Shown: positions 29,953 to 38,531 of the stretch, piece after piece
Layout of the letters: each line of letters opens with the position of its first letter
Numbering within the stretch: the first letter of the stretch is position 1
Assembly: GCA_963729195.1 (NCBI GenBank)
Contig: CAVSNF010000006.1
Span: 1-64,000, forward strand
From: CAVPTL01 sp963729195
Lineage (GTDB): Bacteria; Actinomycetota; Thermoleophilia; Gaiellales; JAICJC01
DNA length: 64,000 bases
Reading direction: 5' to 3'
Program-made: the position numbers and the translations under genes
Notes under the pieces: generated by a model
Databases searched by the model: none
Told to the model about the DNA's origin: nothing
What the model saw: only the letters and a program-made list of their open reading frames with translations

Positions 29953-30582
29953 GTGCGGGTGGCGCACACATCGACATTGAGACGTGGGGGCCTGACGCTC
30001 GGGTTGATGGGCATCGGAGCGGTCGTCTACCAGCGGCTGGTCCGCGGCCCGATCTTGAACTGGGGAGCCACCGACGCCGAGGTACGCGCGACCCTACCGG
30101 GCGATGAGCTGCTCGAGGACGCCGACGGAGTGGCCACACGGGCGATCACGATCGCGGCGCCTGCATCCGATGTCTGGCCATGGATCGCACAGATGGGGCC
30201 GGCGCCGCGCGGGGGTGCCTACACCTATGACTGGATCGAGAACCTGCTGCGGCTCGGCATGCATAGCGTCGATCGTGTGCTTCCTGAGTACCAGGATCCT
30301 CAGGTTGGGGACACCCTCGGGTACGGCAAGAACCACATGCGCTTTGAGCTGATCGAGCCTGAGCGCGCACTGGCGATGCGTTCAGATGACGGCAACTGGG
30401 TGTGGAGCTTTGTCCTGAGCGAGCGGGATGGCAACACGCGACTGATCAGCCGAAACCGCTTCCGGCTGCCGTCGCTGGCCGCAAAGATTGGGATGCTTCC
30501 GATGGAGCCGGGGTCACTCGTGATGGAACGCAAGATGCTCCACGGCATCAAGCAGCGCGCAGAGACGCTTGCAGCGGCATAG
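29953..30582 (+). CDS. SRPBCC-fold protein with N-terminal membrane anchor
   Basis: 209 residues from GTG 29953. One short hydrophobic segment (GLTLGLMGIGAVVYQRLVRG) is followed by a START/SRPBCC-like domain: ATRAITIAAPASDVWPWIAQ, GAYTYDWIENLLRLGMHS, VWSFVLSERDGNTRLISRNR. The family binds hydrophobic ligands. The ligand and role are unknown. Confidence 0.75.
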   Translation: MRVAHTSTLRRGGLTLGLMGIGAVVYQRLVRGPILNWGATDAEVRATLPGDELLEDADGVATRAITIAAPASDVWPWIAQMGPAPRGGAYTYDWIENLLRLGMHSVDRVLPEYQDPQVGDTLGYGKNHMRFELIEPERALAMRSDDGNWVWSFVLSERDGNTRLISRNRFRLPSLAAKIGMLPMEPGSLVMERKMLHGIKQRAETLAAA

Positions 30583-30743
30583 CGGCGTAGCGCGGCTATT
30601 TTTGAAGCCATATGGCCGAAATAATGTCCATAACTCAGGCTTACAACCAGGGGAGTATCGGCTGACTCGCCTGCGGGCTTTCCGCTGTTCTCATCAGTAC
30701 CGGCACGGACGCGCAACGCCACTCCATCGGGCAACCTGGAGCC

Positions 30744-31001
30744 ATGTACTGGAACCACATGACCACCTGGGGGTGGGTGATGATGATTGCGTGGTCGCTG
30801 GTCTGGATCGGGGTGCTCGCGACGCTTGGGTGGGTTGCGGTCACGTGGGTGCGCGCCGGTTCGACGGACACCATCGGGCAGTCGCAGACCAAAACGGCCC
30901 ACGAACTCCTCGACGAGCGGCTCGCCAAGGGAGACATCGACGTCGAGGAATACCAACGAACGCGGGCCGCTCTCGAGCGTCACTCCAATGTTGGGGGATA
31001 G
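30744..31001 (+). CDS. Small SHOCT-domain membrane protein
   Basis: 85 residues: MYWNHMTTWGWVMMIAWSLV forms one membrane span, and the C-terminus TAHELLDERLAKGDIDVEEY is a classic SHOCT (short C-terminal) domain. Such proteins often have regulatory or oligomerising roles; none is defined here. It precedes the universal stress gene by 21 bp and may share its transcript. The 160 bp upstream, after the SRPBCC gene, are AT-richer than their neighbours, and I see no other gene in them. Confidence 0.85.
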   Translation: MYWNHMTTWGWVMMIAWSLVWIGVLATLGWVAVTWVRAGSTDTIGQSQTKTAHELLDERLAKGDIDVEEYQRTRAALERHSNVGG

Positions 31002-31022
31002 GTTTCGGAGGCGGTGCGTCGC

Positions 31023-31835
31023 ATGTCGGTGATTTCCATCGATTCGGTCTTGTCGAACGTGGTGTGCGGAGTGGATGGGTCGCCCGAAGGCATGGTGGCG
31101 GTCGCCCAGATGGCCCGGCTCGCGCCGGCCACCAGCCGAATGGCTGTATGCGGTGTGTGGACCAGCGGCGCTGCACTGGCTCTGGGCGCGTCGGCGGCGT
31201 TTGCGCGACCGCCATTCTCGGACCACGAGCACATGAAAAACGCGGTGCATACCGCCAGGGACTCGTTTCCGCGCGACCGCGTTGAGGAAGTCGTGATCGA
31301 GGGGCCTGCCGGCCCGATGCTGCTGGATGAGGTCACACGGCGGCGGGCGACGCTGGTCGCGGTGGGGTCGCATGGGTCGCGGCGGATCACCGGAATCCTG
31401 TTGGGCGGGGTGGCGACCCTGATGTTGCACAAGGCGCCGTGCTCGGTGTTGATCAGCCGGCATCGGCAGGCATGGGATGGCGTGTTCCGCTCGATCGCGG
31501 TGGGTACCGACGGGTCGGCAGAGTCCTGTGCGGCAGTGCGAGTCGCGTCCCAGCTCGGTGATGACCTGGCAGTCGAGGTGACCGCGGTCATGGCCGGCAA
31601 GAACGCGATCAATGACGCCTTGGCGTCCAGCCTGGCCCGCGCGGACGGCGGCCAGATCACACTTCGGAGACAGTCTGGGTCAGCAGTGTCTGTTCTCGCA
31701 GAGTCAAATGCCGACCTCCTGATCGTCGGCAGCCGCGGGCTCAGCGGAGTGCGAGCGCTGGGCAGCGTCAGTGAACGCGTTGCCCACCAGGCGGGGTGCT
31801 CCGTTCTTGTGGTTCGTGACCCCGATTTCTGGTGA
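31023..31835 (+). CDS. Universal stress protein with two UspA domains
   Basis: 270 residues from ATG 31023, with GGAGG 11 bases upstream (a GTG at 31014 is too close to it). Two tandem UspA domains: VVCGVDGSPEGMVAVAQMAR with VAVGSHGSRRITGILLGGVA, and SIAVGTDGSAESCAAVRVAS with LIVGSRGLSGVRALGSVSER. Both keep the G-x2-G-x9-G-(S/T)-like ATP loop, so ATP binding is likely. Cytoplasmic stress response; partner unknown. Confidence 0.92.
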   Translation: MSVISIDSVLSNVVCGVDGSPEGMVAVAQMARLAPATSRMAVCGVWTSGAALALGASAAFARPPFSDHEHMKNAVHTARDSFPRDRVEEVVIEGPAGPMLLDEVTRRRATLVAVGSHGSRRITGILLGGVATLMLHKAPCSVLISRHRQAWDGVFRSIAVGTDGSAESCAAVRVASQLGDDLAVEVTAVMAGKNAINDALASSLARADGGQITLRRQSGSAVSVLAESNADLLIVGSRGLSGVRALGSVSERVAHQAGCSVLVVRDPDFW

Positions 31836-31945
31836 CGCCTCGGGTCAGATCCTGGGGTGATCCGTCGTGAGGAGTACGCATGGCGTGATCTCCACCGACG
31901 GGGCTCGCCCTAGCCAAGCCGGCAACCATGGGCGGCATGCCCGGC

Positions 31946-32015
31946 CGGACAACGTGAACGAGTGCTCACCAGCGGTTGCGAGAGTGCCGACATGAAACCT
32001 CGAGGTCGGCGGTGG
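31946..32015 (+). repeat. 70-bp repeat, copy A, spanning the kelch gene start
   Basis: Matches the minus strand of 49372-49441 at 66 of 70 positions. It includes a short leader (CGGACAACGTGAACGA), CTCACCAGCGGTTGCGAGAG, the ATG at 31992 and the first eight codons of the kelch gene. Nothing else in the window resembles it. Confidence 0.88.
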
Positions 32016-33986
32016 TGGATGTGGCTTGCGCTCGCCTTGATCGTCGCTGTCGTCGCTTCGGTGGGCATACGCCTGGCCCGCCACCGAGCGGTCGCCGAGG
32101 TCGCGGCCACCCATGCTGGGGCCCGCGCCGTGAAACCTCCGGGAACCACCCCACGCACGACGCTGGTGCTCCGTGTACGACGACTGTCGCCACTCCGAGC
32201 ACCGGTTCAGGATGCCGCGGTGGCCGCACTGAGAAACCGTGCGTATGCGTTTGGAGGCCTGGATGCCTCCGGGGCGTCGACCACGGCGATCTCGATGATC
32301 TCTGGATCCCACACCCGCATCGCGGGCCACCTGCCGGTCGCGATTCATGATGCCGCGGCGGCGTCAGTTGGCGGTCGGCTGTACGTGCTCGGGGGCGGGC
32401 AACTCTCGAGCTACTCCGGGATTGCGACGTTCAACCCCGCCACCCGGCGAGTGCGGTTGGTGGGGGCGTTGCCGACCCCGCTATCCGACCTCGCAACGGC
32501 CGTGGTCGGCCGCACCACCTACGTGGTCGGCGGGTATACGGGGGCGTCGTGGTCGAACCGGATTCTGGGCATTGTGGGCGGACGCTCCCGCGTGGTTGGG
32601 GTGCTGCCGGTGGGGCTGCGGTACGCAGCCGTTGCAGCCTCCGGCGGTTCGCTGATGATCGCCGGCGGTCGCACAGCGTCGGGGCCGAGCCGGGCGATTT
32701 TCCGCTTCTCGCCTGCGACAGGAGACGTGACCCGAGTGGGCTCGCTGCCCCGTCCGCTGATGCATGCGGGCGCGGGTGTTCTGGGTGGCGTGGTCTACGT
32801 CGTGGGCGGGCTCACGAGCGCGGGAGCGCCGGTGCGGACGGTGACCGCGATTCATCCCGACGGCTCGGTCACCCCGGCGGCCCGGCTTCCGGCACCGCTT
32901 TCGGATGCGGGCGTGGTCACACTTCCCGGGCGGATGGTGGTGATCGGCGGTTCCACCGGTAGCGGCCCGACCAGACAGGTGCTGCAGATCGCAATGGAGC
33001 CGCTCGTGGCTCACACCCCTGCAACGCACCCAAAGGACGCGGCTGGGCCGCCACCGATGTTCAGGGGGGCGCTTCCAGGGGATCTTCTGATCGCTGATCG
33101 CGGGAACAACCGGATGCTGATCGTCAATCCTCGCCACAAGGTGCTCTGGCGGTTCCCAAGCCGTTCGGGGCAGGCCCACCTGTTCTTCGATGACGACACG
33201 TTCTTCGCCCCCGGCGGGCGCCGGATCATCTCCAACCAGGAGGACAACCACAAGATCGTTGAGATCACCTATCCGGCGGGGCGATTGGTGTGGAGCTATG
33301 GCCACGCCGGAGTGCCGGGCTCGACGCCCGGCTACCTGCACACACCCGATGACGCATATGCGCTCCGAAACGGGCTGGTGATTGTCGCCGACGCCTCGAA
33401 CTGCCGGGTGCTCGAGCTGCGCGGACGGAGGATCGTGCGCTCGATCGGCCAAGCCGGGCACTGCGTGCACGACCCACCGCGCTTTCTCGGGCCGGTCAAC
33501 GGCGACACCCCGATTCCCAACGGTCACATCCTGGTTTCCGAGATCCCTGGGTCATACATCGACGAGTTCACCCTGACCGGCCGGCTCGTCCGCGTCTATC
33601 GCGCTCCGGTCACCTATCCGTCGGATCCTCAGCTCACCAACGGCGGGAACATCCTTCTGGCCGACTACACGAGGCCCGGTGGCGTCGTGATTCTGGATCG
33701 CCGCACCGGACGGCTCTTGTGGCAGTACCGGGTCACACACGGTTGGGGCATGCTCGACCATCCCAGCCTGGCGGCGATGCTCCCCAACGGCATGATCGCC
33801 CTCAACGACGACTACAACAATCGCGTGGTCGTGATCGATCCGCACACCAAGCGGATCGTGTGGCAGTACGGCCACGCGCGCGCCGGCAAAGCGCCCGGAT
33901 TTCTCAATACACCTGATGGCTTCGACTTCATCCCGGTCACCGCGGCCGGGCTGCCGGATCCGGCAGCCATTCGCCACGGCCGCTAA
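31992..33986 (+). CDS. Membrane-anchored kelch/NHL-like beta-propeller protein
   Basis: 664 residues. MKPRGRRWWMWLALALIVAV is an N-terminal anchor or signal. Residues 60-340 contain kelch repeats (RAYAFGGLDASGAS, RLYVLGGGQLSS, TTYVVGGYTGASWSNR, VVYVVGGLTSAGAP). From about residue 360 a second propeller begins: GDLLIADRGNNRMLIVNPRH, HKIVEITYPAGRLVWSYGHA, NGLVIVADASNCRVLELRGR and GNILLADYTRPGGVVILDRR, like NHL/PQQ-type repeats. No catalytic motif; probably an extracytoplasmic binding scaffold. GAGAG lies seven bases before the ATG. The start lies inside the 70-bp repeat. Confidence 0.8.
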   Translation: MKPRGRRWWMWLALALIVAVVASVGIRLARHRAVAEVAATHAGARAVKPPGTTPRTTLVLRVRRLSPLRAPVQDAAVAALRNRAYAFGGLDASGASTTAISMISGSHTRIAGHLPVAIHDAAAASVGGRLYVLGGGQLSSYSGIATFNPATRRVRLVGALPTPLSDLATAVVGRTTYVVGGYTGASWSNRILGIVGGRSRVVGVLPVGLRYAAVAASGGSLMIAGGRTASGPSRAIFRFSPATGDVTRVGSLPRPLMHAGAGVLGGVVYVVGGLTSAGAPVRTVTAIHPDGSVTPAARLPAPLSDAGVVTLPGRMVVIGGSTGSGPTRQVLQIAMEPLVAHTPATHPKDAAGPPPMFRGALPGDLLIADRGNNRMLIVNPRHKVLWRFPSRSGQAHLFFDDDTFFAPGGRRIISNQEDNHKIVEITYPAGRLVWSYGHAGVPGSTPGYLHTPDDAYALRNGLVIVADASNCRVLELRGRRIVRSIGQAGHCVHDPPRFLGPVNGDTPIPNGHILVSEIPGSYIDEFTLTGRLVRVYRAPVTYPSDPQLTNGGNILLADYTRPGGVVILDRRTGRLLWQYRVTHGWGMLDHPSLAAMLPNGMIALNDDYNNRVVVIDPHTKRIVWQYGHARAGKAPGFLNTPDGFDFIPVTAAGLPDPAAIRHGR

Positions 33987-34069
33987 CGCGGTGACCCGGC
34001 TGATTAACAGTTGTTCACTCGACGGTCATACCGTCAGTAGTGAGCGACAACGGAAGGGGGACGGTCATC

Positions 34070-34246
34070 ATGAACGCAGTCGGGGCCGGCATACTGATCG
34101 GCGCGCTTGTTGGCGTTGTGCTCGGACTGACGCTCGGCGCGGTGTGGATGCTGTTCGGGCTGGGATTCGGCGTCGCGCTCGGGGCGGTCATCGGCGAGGC
34201 GATCGACAGCCATGGTGGGCACGGTCGGTCACACCCATTGCACTGA
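34070..34246 (+). CDS. Small glycine-zipper membrane protein
   Basis: 58 residues: MNAVGAGILIGALVGVVLGL, then a second glycine-rich span, GLGFGVALGAVIGEAIDSHG, and a His-rich tail GGHGRSHPLH. The ATG at 34070 has a G-rich ribosome site; a GTG at 34040 would add ten residues. Function unknown. Confidence 0.65.
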   Translation: MNAVGAGILIGALVGVVLGLTLGAVWMLFGLGFGVALGAVIGEAIDSHGGHGRSHPLH

Positions 34247-34258
34247 CTTCCCGGGCAC

Positions 34259-35452
34259 GTGGGACGACGTCGTCCGACCGGCTCGAGTGGCGGAGTGACC
34301 CGGCGCGATCGACGCCGGCGCCCGCGGCGGCGTACTCGGTTGGTCGTGGCCGTGACGATTCTCGTACTGCTGGCACCGGCGGTCTACTCCTACACGACCA
34401 CGATGATGCAGCCGTCGAGTCTGCCGCTTTGGCCTCGCAGTGTGGAGTGGCTGAGAGCGCACCACGGTAACTGGCTGGTCGACGAGGTCGAGCACTACTA
34501 CTACAGCTGGAAGGCGCCGGGCAAGGGTGGCCCTCAACTCACGAGCCTGCCGACGGTCGGACTCGGGGCCGCTCCGAGAGTGAAGGCCGTGCCACACCAT
34601 CCGGTGGCGGCGCCGCCGGTGATCACACCGGTCTTCACGCACCCGCTGCCCGGTGAAGGCCTGTGGAGGGGCACCGGCCCCATGGTGAGGGGAGGCTCGC
34701 CGGTGATGGTGACGACATTCCGGACAGAGGTCGCCTACCCGAGGATCGTGGCCTACGTCGCCTGGTTTGACCACACACGCACCTCGGTCGCGTGGTACCC
34801 GGGGCGGTACGAGCCGCCGAGTGCACCGGTGCGGGGGCCGATGTCGGTGCCCTACGGACAGCGGTGGCGTCTGTTTGCGACGTTCAACGGTGGCTTCATC
34901 TACACCGACGGCAGCAACGGCTCGTCGATCAACGGCAGGTTGTATGAGCCGCTCAAGGCGGGCCTTGCGACTCTCATCGCCTACCGGGACGGCCGGGTGA
35001 ATGTGAAGACCTGGCACGGCGGTGCGGTCGCCGGCCCCCAGGTCGCGTTCGCGCGCCAGAGCCTCCCCCTGATCATCAACCACGGACACCTCAACCCTGC
35101 TCTGAACGACAGCTCACAGTGGGGCTACACGCTCGGCAACGCGGTGCGGGTGTGGCGTACCGGGGCGGGCATCGACCGGCACGGCAACCTGATCTATGCG
35201 GCGGCGGACTATCAGACGGTGACCACGCTCGCACAGATCCTGCAGCGGGCCGGCGCGGTGCGCGCGATGCAGCTCGACATCAACCCCGAGTGGCCGACCC
35301 TGATCACCTACACCCACCACCACGGCCTGCACCCGGTCCGGGTCGTACCCAACTACCAGCAGCCCGCCACCCGCTACCTGGTGCCAGACGACCGCGACTT
35401 CTTCGCGGTGTACCGGCGCCTGGCCGGCCCCGTCACCGTGCCATTCAAGTAA
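34259..35452 (+). CDS. Secreted phosphodiester-glycosidase-like (NAGPA/DUF2233) protein
   Basis: 397 residues from GTG 34259. A basic N-terminus (TRRDRRRRPRRRTR) and one hydrophobic span anchor or export it. The C-terminal 200 residues carry the NAGPA domain pattern: RLFATFNGGFIYTDGSNGSS, LIAYRDGRVNVKTW, LPLIINHGHLNPALND and AVRAMQLDINPEWPTLITY. The family cleaves phosphodiester-linked sugars or acts on cell-wall polymers. Close to the small membrane gene (12 bp). A weak hairpin between its stop and the convergent haem-binding gene (around 35460-35486) may end transcription. Confidence 0.75.
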   Translation: MGRRRPTGSSGGVTRRDRRRRPRRRTRLVVAVTILVLLAPAVYSYTTTMMQPSSLPLWPRSVEWLRAHHGNWLVDEVEHYYYSWKAPGKGGPQLTSLPTVGLGAAPRVKAVPHHPVAAPPVITPVFTHPLPGEGLWRGTGPMVRGGSPVMVTTFRTEVAYPRIVAYVAWFDHTRTSVAWYPGRYEPPSAPVRGPMSVPYGQRWRLFATFNGGFIYTDGSNGSSINGRLYEPLKAGLATLIAYRDGRVNVKTWHGGAVAGPQVAFARQSLPLIINHGHLNPALNDSSQWGYTLGNAVRVWRTGAGIDRHGNLIYAAADYQTVTTLAQILQRAGAVRAMQLDINPEWPTLITYTHHHGLHPVRVVPNYQQPATRYLVPDDRDFFAVYRRLAGPVTVPFK

Positions 35453-35471
35453 CGGCGGGATCGGGGTGTGC

Positions 35472-35942
35472 CTATCCACCCCCGATAGGTGGCGAGGCGG
35501 CAAACGTGCGGGTTATCCCGGCGATCAACTGACGCTTTTCGGCGGTTGAGAGTCGTGCCCCGGGGTGCAGGGGCGTGTAGAACCATGGCGGCATGCTTCC
35601 ACCTTGGATGGCTTCGGCGATGTCCTGGGCGCTGACGTCCTGCGGCTGATCCCACTGAGAAACATTGAAGGCCGCGCGGCCGCCGTCGACGTCTCGCTGG
35701 GTAAGCCACGAGACCGGCGCGATGTTCGTATACCACGGCCATGAGGTCAGGTTGGAGTGGCAGTCACCGCACGAAGCCATGAATAGCGACCGCGTCTGTG
35801 GCGAGTCCCACGCGGGCTCCTTGGTCGTCGGCGGGTTCGTATGGTTGCGTCCATAGGGGACCGCTTGGATCAAGACCAGGGATGCCCCCAGCCCGATCGC
35901 GATCCTGAGCGCCCAGCGCCGTAGTGGAGACCGACGGGCCAC
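35472..35942 (-). CDS. Membrane-anchored haem-binding protein (CxxCH)
   Basis: 156 residues from GTG 35942. RRWALRIAIGLGASLVLIQA is an N-terminal anchor. The c-type haem motif CGDCH (SLFMASCGDCHSNLTSWPWY) and the pattern WLTQRDVDGGRAAFNVSQW, IQGGSMPPWFYTPLHPGARL match the Haem_bd (PF14376) family, found outside the membrane. It is the last gene of a minus-strand set with ferredoxin and reductase, and opens a redox-rich region. Electron carriage is inferred. Confidence 0.86.
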   Translation of the reverse strand: MARRSPLRRWALRIAIGLGASLVLIQAVPYGRNHTNPPTTKEPAWDSPQTRSLFMASCGDCHSNLTSWPWYTNIAPVSWLTQRDVDGGRAAFNVSQWDQPQDVSAQDIAEAIQGGSMPPWFYTPLHPGARLSTAEKRQLIAGITRTFAASPPIGGG

Positions 35943-35948
35943 CGAGTG

Positions 35949-36137
35949 TTAGCCCTGGATCGAGATTGCGCTCATGGGGCACGCGTCGCAGAGGCGTTGT
36001 GCACGTTCCTCTTCGAGCTGGTCGATCAACAGATGGGCCGATCCCTGATTGTCCAGTTCGACTGCGTCGGGGTCGATCGCGACGCATTCACCAGAGCCGA
36101 TGCAAGCGTCGGGGTCGATGATGAGATGCACGAGCAT
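35949..36137 (-). CDS. Ferredoxin, 3Fe-4S-like, P450-type
   Basis: 62 residues: MLVHLIIDPDACIGSGECVA with C-x5-C, and LCDACPMSAISI with the last cysteine before Pro. This is the pattern of small actinobacterial ferredoxins that carry one [3Fe-4S] cluster and feed cytochromes P450. The upstream gene encodes a reductase and the downstream gene, six bases away, a haem protein. No P450 is in the window, so the electron acceptor is unknown. Confidence 0.9.
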   Translation of the reverse strand: MLVHLIIDPDACIGSGECVAIDPDAVELDNQGSAHLLIDQLEEERAQRLCDACPMSAISIQG

Positions 36138-36155
36138 GGTTTCTCCTTCGGGTGG

Positions 36156-37283
36156 TTAGGCGGCATTTGCGATCAGCTCTCGCGCTTCGAGCAGTCGGGG
36201 TGCGGCGTCGAGCAAGAGCACGCAGGCGGGGCGGCCGGTGGGATCTCGTCCGACGTACAGGCCGCGCTCGTCGGTCCATTCGACCGCACGGTCGGCGAGG
36301 CCGACTTGTTGGATCCGCAGGTGCCCGATGTCGCTGAAGAAGTAGGGATCGCGGGTGTAGGGATCGCGTGAGCCCATGATCGAGTCGGCCACATGGCGTC
36401 CGCTCCAAACCGCGTGATCCCAATGTGGAATCGCTATCCGGCCCCAGCGGGGATGGGGGAACGACACGCAGTCCCCGCACGCCCAGAGGTTCTCGTGGCC
36501 GAGTACTTGGAGGGTCTCGTCGGCAGCCATCGTGAGCGGTTTCGGAGTTCCGGACGCGAGCTCGGCGGGAAGACTGGAGGCAAATCCGGCGGCGGAGATG
36601 ACCACGTCGCAATCGAGGTCTCCGTGTGTCGAGGTGCGGACGACCCATCCGTCGCCGTTGGCCTCGATCGAGTCGATCATGCACGAACCAAGAAATCGCA
36701 CTCCGAGGCGCTCCAGAGTTGCCCCCGCCGCATCGGATGCTTGGGGCAGAAACCGGGCCAGCGGCCTATCGACGATATCCACCAACGTCACCCGGTGGTC
36801 GGCGGCCAGCGTCGCCGCCGTCTCGGTTCCGATCAAGCCCGCACCGACCACGACGACGCGGCGCCCCGTCTGTCGGAGTCTTCCCACGAGCGTGCGAAGC
36901 CCGACGGCGTTCGAGTTCTCGTCCGCCGACTCGAGGCCCGGGACGGGAGGTCGGGGATAGCGCAACCCCGTTGCCCACACGATCCGGGGCGCCTCGATTT
37001 CGACGGGCGAATCTCCTACCCGGGGCTGGACGATCACCGTCCCCGTGCCGAGATCTATGCCGGTCACCAGCCCGTCGATGTGCGTGATGCCCCTGTCGCG
37101 CAGACCCTGCTCGTCGGCGAGCAGGGGCAGCTTCCCGGTCAGGAGGGATCGCTTGGTGAGTGGCGGACGGTCGTGGGGGAGTCCCGGCCCGATCATGTCG
37201 ACGGGCACCCCTTCACTCGCCAGGCGGGCGGCGCAGGCAAAGCCTGAGACTCCGTTCCCCACAACGATCACGTTGTCACTCAT
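36156..37283 (-). CDS. FAD/NAD(P)-dependent ferredoxin reductase
   Basis: 375 residues from ATG 37283. FAD site NVIVVGNGVSGFACAARLAS, NAD site RRVVVVGAGLIGTETAATLA, and a second FAD motif, ENLWACGDCVSFPHPRWGRI. The DRPPLTKRSLLTG segment is typical of the putidaredoxin/rubredoxin reductase class. It passes electrons from NAD(P)H to the ferredoxin whose gene follows after 18 bp. Cytoplasmic. It is divergent from the first ApbE cassette. Confidence 0.9.
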   Translation of the reverse strand: MSDNVIVVGNGVSGFACAARLASEGVPVDMIGPGLPHDRPPLTKRSLLTGKLPLLADEQGLRDRGITHIDGLVTGIDLGTGTVIVQPRVGDSPVEIEAPRIVWATGLRYPRPPVPGLESADENSNAVGLRTLVGRLRQTGRRVVVVGAGLIGTETAATLAADHRVTLVDIVDRPLARFLPQASDAAGATLERLGVRFLGSCMIDSIEANGDGWVVRTSTHGDLDCDVVISAAGFASSLPAELASGTPKPLTMAADETLQVLGHENLWACGDCVSFPHPRWGRIAIPHWDHAVWSGRHVADSIMGSRDPYTRDPYFFSDIGHLRIQQVGLADRAVEWTDERGLYVGRDPTGRPACVLLLDAAPRLLEARELIANAA

Positions 37284-37442
37284 GACCGTAGTGGACACCG
37301 TTTTGGGCCCCGCGGCATCGGGGACTGTGCCGACGACGCGGGCAGGTCTTTGCGGCGTTTCCGCAGATCGAGTCCGTGGCTGCGCCGATGCTGCGAACCC
37401 CACGCACAACGAGCATTCGGTCCGGAAGCTACCGGAGACATC

Positions 37443-37691
37443 ATGTCCATATCACCGGATCAGTCAACGTTGGCGTCTGCGGGGGGTAAGGCAGGCACTC
37501 GAGAGCCGACTCGGAATCAGATACTCGTGCTCGCGGCGTTGCTGACGGCGATCGTCCTCACCGGGTTCGTCGCACTTGCCGGACTGTCCAGAGCCCCCGT
37601 CGCACCGCCGGCGCCTGTCACCACCATTATCCAGTCCCCCCAGCCAACGCCCGCTCCGGCACCACCGGTGCGACACGAGCCGGGAGATTGA
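37443..37691 (+). CDS. Small single-span membrane protein, first gene of cassette 1
   Basis: 82 residues from ATG 37443 with GGAG upstream. A short cytoplasmic part (MSISPDQSTLASAGGKAG) leads to one span, ILVLAALLTAIVLTGFVALA, and a Pro-rich outer tail, SPQPTPAPAPPVRHEPGD. The composition and place parallel the small proteins that open the other two ApbE cassettes. Function unknown. Confidence 0.7.
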   Translation: MSISPDQSTLASAGGKAGTREPTRNQILVLAALLTAIVLTGFVALAGLSRAPVAPPAPVTTIIQSPQPTPAPAPPVRHEPGD

Positions 37692-37692
37692 G

Positions 37693-37893
37693 ATGAGGAC
37701 GGTCTGGACAACCGTGCTTTCGGTATGGGCGGTCGTGGCAGTGGTGGCGGTGCTGGCATGGACACGACCACAGCCAACGGCGGCACCGAGCACTGCACCG
37801 GTGGTGGTCGTGAAAAGCAAAGCCGGTGGCGCCGTGGTGCAGGCTCAAACGACGCACGCGACAACCCGGACATCCCCGGTGCCGGCCGGATGA
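37693..37893 (+). CDS. Small single-span protein B1 of cassette 1
   Basis: 66 residues: MRTVWTTVLSVWAVVAVVAV opens an N-terminal span, then a Thr/Ala/Pro-rich outer tail with AQTTHATTRTSPVPAG. It aligns with the small protein of cassette 2 (43925-44263): both have an R-x-W-x6-W-A-V-x-A-V span start and a HATT motif in the tail. Its stop overlaps the ATG of the ferric-reductase-like gene (ATGA). A role as substrate or partner of ApbE is a guess. Confidence 0.7.
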   Translation: MRTVWTTVLSVWAVVAVVAVLAWTRPQPTAAPSTAPVVVVKSKAGGAVVQAQTTHATTRTSPVPAG

Positions 37894-38531
37894 TCGTCTC
37901 GGCTACCACCACGCTCCCGGTCGCATGGCTGGTCGCACGCGCCGCCGGACTGGTCGCGTTCGCGCTGCTGACAGCTGCCGTGACGCTGGGGCTGCTCCTG
38001 AGCACTCGCATCCTGGGCAACCGACGGGGGAAGCTGCTGATGGAGTGGCACCAGGCGCTGATCTGGACAAGTGTCTCCATGCTCGCGCTGCATGGGGCAG
38101 CGCTCCTCCTCGACCCCACACTCAAGTTCGGGCCGCTGTCGGTGCTGGTGCCAGGCATGGCGCCGTGGCGGCCTCTGCCGGTCGCAGCGGGCATCGTCAC
38201 CGGCTGGCTGATACTCACGCTGGCGGTCTCGTTTCGCTTCCGTCGGCGGATCGGCCAACGCCGCTGGCGGCTGCTGCATTACGCGTCGTTTGTCGCGTTT
38301 TCGGCGGGACTGTGGCACGCGCTCAACACCGGCTCCGATCTCGTGGGGACGCGGGGGTTGCTATTCGCGCTGGCAGTCCTCACCCCGGTGCTGTGGCTCA
38401 CCTTCGTGCGCATCCTCACTCCACGTCAGCCGGCTCGGCGGGCCCCCGCTCGCAAGGTCACCCCGGCTCTGGTGTCCGCGATCGATGCGACCACCGACTC
38501 GAACCCTCATGGAGAGCCGGTGTCAGCGTGA
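37890..38531 (+). CDS. Ferric-reductase-like transmembrane protein 1
   Basis: 213 residues with about six spans. Two histidine pairs can hold two b haems: His54/His68 in EWHQALIWTSVSMLALHG and His130/His143 in LHYASFVAFSAGLWHAL. The layout is that of the ferric reductase-like transmembrane domain (PF01794; YedZ/MsrQ group), without the FAD/NAD arms, so electrons must come from or go to another protein. Coupled by ATGA to the small protein before it and by GTGA to ApbE after it. Confidence 0.86.
   Translation: MIVSATTTLPVAWLVARAAGLVAFALLTAAVTLGLLLSTRILGNRRGKLLMEWHQALIWTSVSMLALHGAALLLDPTLKFGPLSVLVPGMAPWRPLPVAAGIVTGWLILTLAVSFRFRRRIGQRRWRLLHYASFVAFSAGLWHALNTGSDLVGTRGLLFALAVLTPVLWLTFVRILTPRQPARRAPARKVTPALVSAIDATTDSNPHGEPVSA

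Noticed and set aside
32268..32300. DASGAS in the kelch protein looks like an ApbE flavinylation site
   Set aside because: The consensus has two residues between Asp and Ser-Gly-Ala; here there is one, and the sequence is an ordinary kelch blade end (GG-x-D-x-SG).
36393..37247. 284-residue plus-strand open frame opposite the ferredoxin reductase
   Set aside because: Antisense to a gene with two Rossmann motifs; no motif of its own.
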